DNA of 39,850 bases from Desulfosporosinus sp. (lineage in GTDB: Bacteria > Bacillota > Desulfitobacteriia > Desulfitobacteriales > Desulfitobacteriaceae). How positions within the stretch are numbered: the first letter of the stretch is position 1; each line of letters opens with the position of its first letter. The stretch covers positions 1 to 39,850 of the forward strand of contig DAIEHY010000004.1 in assembly GCA_027353165.1 (NCBI GenBank), in the 5' to 3' direction. Of this stretch, positions 8,129 through 14,943 are shown in pieces. The translations under genes were made by a program, and so were the position numbers. The notes below the pieces were generated by a model. That model saw nothing but the letters and a program-made list of their open reading frames with translations, searched no databases and was not told where the DNA came from.

Positions 8129-9140
8129 ATTCTTTCTGGGTGTTGATGTTGGGTCAGTAAGTACAAACATGGTCTTGTTGCGACCAGACAATACCTTGAA
8201 AGAGGCACTTTATCTAAGAACGCAGGGACGGCCAATGCAAACAATTCAAGAGGGAATTAAGCTATTAAGATCTCGAATTCCAAATTCTTCTGAAATTATT
8301 GGTGTGGGAGCAACCGGTAGTGCACGTCAGCTAGCGGCAACTTTATTAGGTGCTGACGTCGTGAAAAATGAGATTACTGCTCACGCCGTAGCTGCTTCAA
8401 GAGTTAATCCAAAAGTACAAACAATCCTGGAAATTGGCGGGCAGGATTCGAAAATTATTATTCTTCGAGATGGAGTCGTTTCTGATTTTGCCATGAATAC
8501 CGTATGTGCAGCAGGGACTGGGTCATTTCTTGACCAACAAGCGGCAAGATTGGGAATTCCTATTGAAGAATTTGGACCTCTGGCCCTTCAGTCAAAGACT
8601 CCGGTTCAGATCGCTGGACGTTGCTCAGTCTTCGCAGAATCCGATATGATCCATAAACAACAGTTAGGGCACTCTCTTCCAGATATTTTGGCGGGTCTCT
8701 GTCAGGCGATGGTTAGGAACTATCTAAATAACGTTGGTAAAAATAAAGACATCCAGGGACCGATTTTCTTCCAAGGGGGCGTGGCCGCCAATCCAGGCAT
8801 ACGTAAAGCCTTTGAAGAAGAATTAGGACAGTCGATTGTAGTGCCGGAGCATTATGGAGTCATGGGTGCTTTGGGTGCTGCGTTTTTGGCCCAAGAAAGA
8901 TTAGCAAAACGACCAGAAAGCTTAACAGGTTTTCGAGGTCTAAAACTTTCTGAGACACAATTTCAAGCAAAAAGTTTTGAGTGCTCAGGGTGCGCAAACC
9001 GTTGTGAAATTGTAGAGATTATTCAAGAGGGGATAAGTTTGGCAAGGTGGGGAGATCGATGTGGAAAGTGGTCTCTTGCAGTTGGTACCAGTAACGATAA
9101 CAGTTTAGCGGGACAACAAAGGGGACAACGGGGAGCATAA
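8115..9140 (+). CDS. Acyl-CoA dehydratase activase (BadF/BadG/BcrA/BcrD ATPase family, HgdC-like)
   Basis: 'FFLGVDVGSVSTNMVLL' phosphate-1, 'EIGGQDSKII', 'NTVCAAGTGSFLDQQAARLGI', 'AGRCSVFAESDMIHKQQ', 'FFQGGVAANPGIRKAFE'; extra C-terminal CxxC-x3-C tail. Start codon uncertain (TTG 8115). Confidence 0.9.
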   Translation: MEEDKFFLGVDVGSVSTNMVLLRPDNTLKEALYLRTQGRPMQTIQEGIKLLRSRIPNSSEIIGVGATGSARQLAATLLGADVVKNEITAHAVAASRVNPKVQTILEIGGQDSKIIILRDGVVSDFAMNTVCAAGTGSFLDQQAARLGIPIEEFGPLALQSKTPVQIAGRCSVFAESDMIHKQQLGHSLPDILAGLCQAMVRNYLNNVGKNKDIQGPIFFQGGVAANPGIRKAFEEELGQSIVVPEHYGVMGALGAAFLAQERLAKRPESLTGFRGLKLSETQFQAKSFECSGCANRCEIVEIIQEGISLARWGDRCGKWSLAVGTSNDNSLAGQQRGQRGA

Positions 9141-9149
9141 AAAAATCAA

Positions 9150-9178
9150 TTGACTTAAGCAGAAATTCCCGTTATTAT
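9150..9178 (+). promoter_or_regulatory. Predicted sigma-A promoter for the lysine riboswitch-lysA transcript
   Basis: TTGACT (9150-9155)-N17-TATTAT (9173-9178). Confidence 0.7.
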
Positions 9179-9216
9179 TAATGGATAGAATTTCATATTA
9201 CCTCATCTCTTTGGGG

Positions 9217-9401
9217 GTGTGGTAGAGGCGCGGACGACAAGATTACCATGAAGAAGGTTACGAAGGCCGATGAATTCATGGGAAAGGGAAGTTCGCCGAA
9301 GCCCAAAAATACGTGCTTTTTGGTGCTGGGTCTGTAGTAAAGAACTACAGGACTGTCATACGGTGCAATACTCTAGGCCATCGTGTGGAGAACTACTCAC
9401 A
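9217..9401 (+). ncRNA. Lysine riboswitch (L box) aptamer
   Basis: 'GTGGTAGAGGCGCGGACGACAAGA...GGGAAAGGGAAGTTCGCCGAAGCCC...GGTGCTGGGTCTGTAGT...CATACGGTGCAATACTC...TGTGGAGAACTACTCACA' matches conserved L-box segments; closing P1 strands TGTGGTAG/CTACTCACA; directly upstream of lysA. Confidence 0.92.
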
Positions 9402-9436
9402 ACAGGAGAAGAGGGTCATTGTTCCGTGCAATGTGT

Positions 9437-9474
9437 ATGGTAACAGAGGACCTCCTTCTGTTGCCATTTTTAAT
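9437..9474 (+). terminator. Expression-platform terminator of the lysine riboswitch
   Basis: ATGGTAACAGA..GGACCTCCT..TCTGTTGCCAT hairpin followed by TTTTTAATT. Confidence 0.75.
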
Positions 9475-9503
9475 TAGGTTGTTTAGAAAAGGGAGGAAGA
9501 AAA

Positions 9504-10838
9504 ATGAGATTGCACGGTTCGCAATTAGTGAATGAATTAGGACACCTTGAAATTGGTGGTTGTGACACAGTAGACCTAGCCCATCAATATGGGACGCCTT
9601 TGTACATCATGGATGAAGCCCATATTCGGGATATCTGTCAGCAATATTACAGTTCATTTGTGGAAGGTTTTGATAATTCAGAGGTCATTTATGCTTCGAA
9701 AGCATTTTCCACATTGGCTATGTGTCGGATTATCGAGGAAGAAGGGCTGGGGCTGGATGTTGTCTCTGGTGGGGAACTCTATACTGCCCTGCAAGCCAAT
9801 TTTACAGCTGCTCGTATTTATTTCCATGGAAATAATAAATCCCGAGATGAATTAACCATGGCCATCAAAGCTGGAGTCGGACGAATAGTCGTTGATAATT
9901 TTTTTGAGATGAGTGTACTCAATGATTTAGCACAGGAGCTTAAGTACCAAGTCAACATTTTGCTTCGAGTCTCGCCAGGGATAGAAGCACATACCCATGA
10001 ATACATTCAGACGGGTCAGATCGATTCGAAATTTGGTTTTACATTATCAGATGGCACTGCAGATCGGGCTTTAGATTTGGCCTTATCTTATTCAAACCTT
10101 GTAGTAAAAGGACTTCATGCTCATATCGGTTCACAAATTTTTGAATTGGAATCTTTCCGACATGAAGTTCAGGTCATGATTGAGTATATGGCGGATATTC
10201 AAAAGCGAACCGGTTGCCTCCTGCAAGAGTTAAATCTCGGAGGAGGATTTGGAATTTATTATGCCTCAGGTGATGACCCTGCCCAAATTTCGGATTATGC
10301 TAAAACAGTTCATCAAGCGATCGAGGAAGCCTGCTTAATACAAAACTTTCCGCGTCCAAAAATTATTGTTGAACCCGGTCGCTCAATCGTGGGAACGGCA
10401 GGAACCACTCTTTACACCATCGGATCTACTAAAGAGATCCCTGGTATACGAAAATATGTTGCCGTCGATGGAGGAATGGCTGATAATCCTAGGCCTTCTC
10501 TATATCAAGCTCGATATGAAGCAGTGCTTGCTAATCGCGCTAATGAAGAGGGAATTGAGACTGTTTCGATTACTGGTAAATGTTGTGAATCTGGGGATAT
10601 GCTGATTTGGGATATTGATTTGCCTAAAGTTCAGCCTGGCGATTTGCTGGCGGTATCGTCGACGGGTGCTTATAACTATTCTATGTCCTCCAATTACAAT
10701 CGCCTTACAAGGCCTGAAGTGGTTCTTGTGCGGAATGGTCAAGCAGACGTTATCGTAAAACGTGAAACTTATTCTGATTTGCTTCGCAATGATATCTTGC
10801 CGGAGCATTTGAAGCAGCTGTATATGGCAAGCCGTTAA
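9504..10838 (+). CDS. lysA: Diaminopimelate decarboxylase
   Basis: 'VIYASKAFSTLAMCRII', 'GLHAHIGSQIFE', 'LNLGGGFGIYY', 'IIVEPGRSIVGTAG', 'GKCCESGD' are LysA PLP-fold motifs; L box upstream. Confidence 0.97.
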   Translation: MRLHGSQLVNELGHLEIGGCDTVDLAHQYGTPLYIMDEAHIRDICQQYYSSFVEGFDNSEVIYASKAFSTLAMCRIIEEEGLGLDVVSGGELYTALQANFTAARIYFHGNNKSRDELTMAIKAGVGRIVVDNFFEMSVLNDLAQELKYQVNILLRVSPGIEAHTHEYIQTGQIDSKFGFTLSDGTADRALDLALSYSNLVVKGLHAHIGSQIFELESFRHEVQVMIEYMADIQKRTGCLLQELNLGGGFGIYYASGDDPAQISDYAKTVHQAIEEACLIQNFPRPKIIVEPGRSIVGTAGTTLYTIGSTKEIPGIRKYVAVDGGMADNPRPSLYQARYEAVLANRANEEGIETVSITGKCCESGDMLIWDIDLPKVQPGDLLAVSSTGAYNYSMSSNYNRLTRPEVVLVRNGQADVIVKRETYSDLLRNDILPEHLKQLYMASR

Positions 10839-10845
10839 TAATATG

Positions 10846-10889
10846 AAAAAGGACCTGTAAGCGTCGATGTGCGCTACGGGTCCTTTTTT
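10846..10889. terminator. Bidirectional intrinsic terminator between lysA and the minus-strand ORF
   Basis: AAAAAGGACCTGTAAGCG...TGCGCTACGGGTCCTTTTTT hairpin with A/T tracts on both sides. Confidence 0.85.
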
Positions 10890-11343
10890 AGAGGGTTAAT
10901 CTTTCGGGGGAAAAAGGGGTGGACATGGAACCTTGGACTTCGGGCCTTGATTTCTGAGGGCGAACTAATACGAGATCTAGAGCAACCAGAATAAGGGTTG
11001 CGATTAAAATAAGGGACAACCCTTTGGAAGAGGCGGTCGGCGCATAAGAATAGGTTGGCATAGAATAAGAATAGAAGGGTAACTGAGATGGCGATGGGGG
11101 TCCGGGCAAAGTGAGCTTCTGATAAGGATTTGACGATTGTAAATAATAAGGCATTGGGGGTGGAACGTTGTTTGGAAATTGTGGTGCATTGGACGAAGTA
11201 TATTGATAAAAATTGAGGGCACCTGAGGGAATTGGAACATATTTACTAGGAAAGTTGCTAGGCGAAGAACGTATCGCGTTTTGATGAAAAAGGTTTGGAT
11301 TTCTCAATACAGGAGTATATACTCGGGAATATCCATGATTCAA
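10888..11343 (-). CDS. Hypothetical Pro/Tyr/Ser-rich protein with one C-terminal TM helix
   Basis: 'FPNNVPPPMPYYLQSSNPYQKLTLPGPPSPSQLPFYSYSMPTYSYAPT' then TM 'GLSLILIATLILVALDLVLV'; flanked by a terminator. Confidence 0.6.
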   Translation of the reverse strand: MNHGYSRVYTPVLRNPNLFHQNAIRSSPSNFPSKYVPIPSGALNFYQYTSSNAPQFPNNVPPPMPYYLQSSNPYQKLTLPGPPSPSQLPFYSYSMPTYSYAPTASSKGLSLILIATLILVALDLVLVRPQKSRPEVQGSMSTPFSPERLTL

Positions 11344-11614
11344 AGATTATCCCCCCTTTTTTTGTGGAAATAATAGTTTGCGACTTTATCAAAAAAGTTT
11401 AGTGATAATTTTTACATTATATGTATTATTTTACATAATGCTAATCGTACTAAAAGCAAGCTCAGATATTTTTCATAGGAATTTAGCTTGAGAACTAGTA
11501 TTAAGCCTCCAACGAATGGAGACTTTTTTTATTGATATATTAAATTTTGGCAGAATATTTTGGGGGGGATTGTTTGATGCTAAAGAAAAGACGTTAGAAA
11601 TGGAGTGGACTCGG

Positions 11615-12754
11615 ATGAACGAAAAAAAACGTTGGACGCTGACGATTTCCCGGGTCTTTAAAGCCTATAAAAAGAGTTTATTTATCGGCTTTTTTATAGG
11701 GGTCAGTTTGGTTATGGGTGTTCTAATAGTGGGGCAGGTTTTAGGGAAGGAAAACAAATCCATCATTAGTGTAACTGAAGGAGTAGATCAGAAACTCAGG
11801 AATGTAGAGGTCCCGGTACAAACAAATCTCGAGAATAACAAGCTTATTGATAAGTTCGAAAAGCCCCCAGACCAATCCCCAGAAGAACCTTTAAAAGAAC
11901 CTTCAGAAGGTTCTTCAAAGAGTTCGTTGGCTCCCTTCGATAAAAAGCATTTCACGGTACTTATAGTGGGTTTAGATCGAAGAATTGGAGAGAAATCAAT
12001 TGGTAACACGGACACACTTTTAATGGCGAGTATCAATACAATCACCGGTCAGGTTACCCTTCTTTCTATACCGAGAGATACTCAAGTTACGATTCCGGGC
12101 TATGGTAAGGAAAAAATCAATGCTGCAGCACGCTTAGGGAAAGGTCTTAGAACAACAGAAGGCTTGGTTGAAGGGTTAACGGGTCAGAAAATCGATGGGT
12201 ATGTCCTAACAAACTTTTCTGGATTTAAGACAATCATTGATATCCTAGGGGGTATCAATCTAACGGTAGAGAAAGATATGTATTATGTCACTGGGGATGA
12301 AAAAGATGGTATTATCAACCTACGCAAGGGGACGCAACGTTTAAATGGAACACAAGCTTTACAATATGCTAGATTTCGCCAAGATGCTTTAGGAGATATA
12401 TCTAGGACAACTCGTCAACAGGCTGTTATCAAGGCAATGGTAAAGGAATTACTGCAAATGAAAACAGTTCTTAAAATTCCCTCCTTAATTAAACAAATGA
12501 CTAAATCTTTTGAAACAGACCTTTCAGCCGGACAACTATGGTCATTGACAAATCTTTTACTTAGTTTTGAGAAAATAGATCTTATTTCTCAAACTCTACC
12601 AGGTAATTTTCTGATTGAAAATGAAATTAGCTATTGGAAAGTTAACCCTCTGAAGTCGAAGGTAGTTGTTAAACGACTGCTAGAAGAGGGGAAGACCACT
12701 TCAGTGTTTTTTAATAATGGCGCGAGAGGGGAGCTCTTGGAAAGTACGCCCTAA
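11615..12754 (+). CDS. LytR-CpsA-Psr (LCP) family protein; start uncertain (ORF opens at 11516)
   Basis: N-terminal TM then 'FTVLIVGLDRRIGEKSIGNTDTLLMASINTITGQVTLLSIPRDTQVTIPGYGKEKINAA' and 'YARFRQDALGDISRTTRQQAVI'. Confidence 0.9.
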   Translation: MNEKKRWTLTISRVFKAYKKSLFIGFFIGVSLVMGVLIVGQVLGKENKSIISVTEGVDQKLRNVEVPVQTNLENNKLIDKFEKPPDQSPEEPLKEPSEGSSKSSLAPFDKKHFTVLIVGLDRRIGEKSIGNTDTLLMASINTITGQVTLLSIPRDTQVTIPGYGKEKINAAARLGKGLRTTEGLVEGLTGQKIDGYVLTNFSGFKTIIDILGGINLTVEKDMYYVTGDEKDGIINLRKGTQRLNGTQALQYARFRQDALGDISRTTRQQAVIKAMVKELLQMKTVLKIPSLIKQMTKSFETDLSAGQLWSLTNLLLSFEKIDLISQTLPGNFLIENEISYWKVNPLKSKVVVKRLLEEGKTTSVFFNNGARGELLESTP

Positions 12755-12770
12755 CTAAAACGAGCCTTAC

Positions 12771-12799
12771 TTGTCATTTTAGATAATCGGTTGTATACT
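12771..12799 (+). promoter_or_regulatory. Predicted sigma-A promoter for ORF 12846
   Basis: TTGTCA (12771-12776)-N17-TATACT (12794-12799). Confidence 0.65.
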
Positions 12800-12845
12800 A
12801 TATAAGATTTAGTACTTTGAGGTTCAATTTTTTGGAGGGTGGACA

Positions 12846-13187
12846 TTGGAAAAGTTATTAGAGAAATTAAAAGAATACTTGAACATGGAAACTGAAATTC
12901 CTTTTGAAGAGTTTTCGGATTATTATCGTACACTCATTTCAGAACTTAACCAAACCTTTAATGATCTTGATAAGGACGCTCGCGTAAAAGCACTCTATAT
13001 TTGTTCGATCGTTCAATCGAATGCAGATGCTAGAGCAAAGGCAAGTAAGGTTAATGCTAAAACATTTAAGAAAATGAGCGCAAAATGTGGATTCTGGGCT
13101 GATGCCATCAAGTTTAATTTGGGCAAAGATGGGATGTCTGCTGAAGAGATTGAACAAGCGACTGAAGAGATTAATGCAAGCATTTAG
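12846..13187 (+). CDS. Hypothetical small helical protein
   Basis: TTG start with GGAGG upstream (TTTGGAGGGTGGACATTGG); own promoter and terminator. Confidence 0.65.
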   Translation: MEKLLEKLKEYLNMETEIPFEEFSDYYRTLISELNQTFNDLDKDARVKALYICSIVQSNADARAKASKVNAKTFKKMSAKCGFWADAIKFNLGKDGMSAEEIEQATEEINASI

Positions 13188-13240
13188 GTTGTGTTGTAAG
13201 ATCGGATCGCTAATACAAGGTGTCAATTGATAAATCGTTA

Positions 13241-13278
13241 TTAGGAAACCTCAAACCTTTATGGTTTGGGTTTTTTCT
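13241..13278 (+). terminator. Intrinsic terminator
   Basis: AAACCTCAAACC TTTAT GGTTTGGGTTTTTTC. Confidence 0.75.
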
Positions 13279-13322
13279 TTTTCATGTTAATTTAAAAATA
13301 AATGCTCGTAAGAACATTTAGC

Positions 13323-13349
13323 TGAAACAAAATAGTATACTCAATCGTA
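13323..13349 (+). promoter_or_regulatory. Predicted ECF (sigma-W-like) promoter for pspC/liaF-like operon
   Basis: TGAAAC (13323-13328)-N17-CGTA (13346-13349). Confidence 0.5.
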
Positions 13350-13398
13350 ATAAGAGTGTAAACAAAAACAAATGCGAAAATTATAGGAGGAAATGAGC

Positions 13399-13854
13399 AT
13401 GACTGAAAGAGTATACCGTTCTGTACGAGATAAGATGATCGGAGGAGTTTGTGGAGGGCTTGCCGATTATTTCCGTGTCGATGTTACCTTAGTGCGGCTT
13501 ATCGCGTTAGTAGCCTTGTTCGCAGGAGGCGTTGGCTTTGTCGCATATCTGGCGGCATGGGTCATTATTCCGGTTAATCCTACCGAACAATTCGGGTATT
13601 CGGTGAACCCAAAGCGTGAGGTTGGAGATGTCGACAAACAAGTCGTTTCTGATGAAGAACAGGCTACCTATGATTTTAGTAAACACGATAATCATGAGAA
13701 CCGCACAAAAATGGCGGGTGGTATCTTGGTGGTCCTTGGTGCATTTTTTCTACTTGAGCGTTGGTTTCCGGTATGGTTTGATATGAGCAAGATGTGGCCT
13801 TTACTTCTCATTTTCATAGGACTTGCCATCATTTTACGGGGGGGGAGAAAATGA
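13399..13854 (+). CDS. PspC domain envelope stress protein (alternative ATG at 13393)
   Basis: '[55 protein letters not shown]' is a PspC domain; RBS AGGAGG. Confidence 0.92.
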   Translation: MTERVYRSVRDKMIGGVCGGLADYFRVDVTLVRLIALVALFAGGVGFVAYLAAWVIIPVNPTEQFGYSVNPKREVGDVDKQVVSDEEQATYDFSKHDNHENRTKMAGGILVVLGAFFLLERWFPVWFDMSKMWPLLLIFIGLAIILRGGRK

Positions 13855-14792
13855 AAAGAGCCTTTAATTCGGTTAGTCGAGGACTGCTCCTGATTGTCTT
13901 AGGCTTTATCTTTTTCATGCTTAACTACGGAGTATTATCATGGAGTTTATGGTCACATGTCATTGACTTATGGCCATTAATTCTAATCTTAACAGGAATT
14001 GGGTTGTTTTTTAATCGCCAAATTCCGCTCAGTGCTGTTTTATTAATCTTCCTTCTAAGTATGGTCGGGTACTCTTTAGCAGTCGGAGATAAACCTGGAC
14101 CGCACTCTTTTAATAGTGTTTCAGATGGAACGGGGGGCATAGATGTACCATTGCCCTCGGATGTGAAAAAAGCTCAGGTTAACCTTAAACTGGGTGGAAC
14201 GCAAGTTCAAGTGAAGGATTTGGATTCTGGGAATAACGGTGGACAACTTATGACTGGGACCTATAAATGGGCAAGTCGCAGTTTAAATCCAGACCCACAA
14301 GCTTCGGTTGTTCAGATTAAGCAGTCGGGAAATACCCTCACTGCTACTCTTTCTTCCCCAGGTGGCAAAGGGGAGCGTAATTTGAGTGATGTCGCTCTAA
14401 ATCTTTCCCCTAAAATACACTATGACTTAGATATTAACGCTGGCGCAATCAACGGGATGATTGATTTAGGTCGCCTTATGGTGGATAATCTAAAGATTAG
14501 TACAGGTGCTAGTAACTTTGAACTTCAATTTGGTGAGACTGGAATTGTCACACAAGGTAAGATTGACAGTGGTGCTTCAAAATTAACGTTAGTGGTTCCC
14601 GAAAGCGTTGGTTTACAAATTCGTTTAAATGGAGTGGCAACTAGTACGGATTTTATGGGGTCAGGATTGTTGTTAGAAGATAAGAAGTGGATTAGCTCGA
14701 ATTATTCTGATGCTAAAACTAAAATAAATTTAGAAATTTCGACAGCGGCTGGTTCAGTTCGACTAGAAAGGCCTAAAATGAGTATTCAATAG
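13851..14792 (+). CDS. LiaF/toast-rack-like membrane protein, start-stop overlap with pspC-like gene
   Basis: N-terminal TM helices then beta-rich region; '[27 protein letters not shown]'; GGGGGGAGAAAATGA start/stop overlap. Confidence 0.8.
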   Translation: MKRAFNSVSRGLLLIVLGFIFFMLNYGVLSWSLWSHVIDLWPLILILTGIGLFFNRQIPLSAVLLIFLLSMVGYSLAVGDKPGPHSFNSVSDGTGGIDVPLPSDVKKAQVNLKLGGTQVQVKDLDSGNNGGQLMTGTYKWASRSLNPDPQASVVQIKQSGNTLTATLSSPGGKGERNLSDVALNLSPKIHYDLDINAGAINGMIDLGRLMVDNLKISTGASNFELQFGETGIVTQGKIDSGASKLTLVVPESVGLQIRLNGVATSTDFMGSGLLLEDKKWISSNYSDAKTKINLEISTAAGSVRLERPKMSIQ

Positions 14793-14943
14793 GTCTGTAT
14801 TCCTTAGAAGGAGAGTCTCGGAGCTCTTCTTTTTTGTTTAAGCGTGCCCCCAGGCTTTGATGCCCCAAGTCTTTGAAGTTGATGAGAACAGGCAGATGAT
14901 GGTATAATTCAAGAGCAATATATAAAGAATTTGAGGATGTAAC

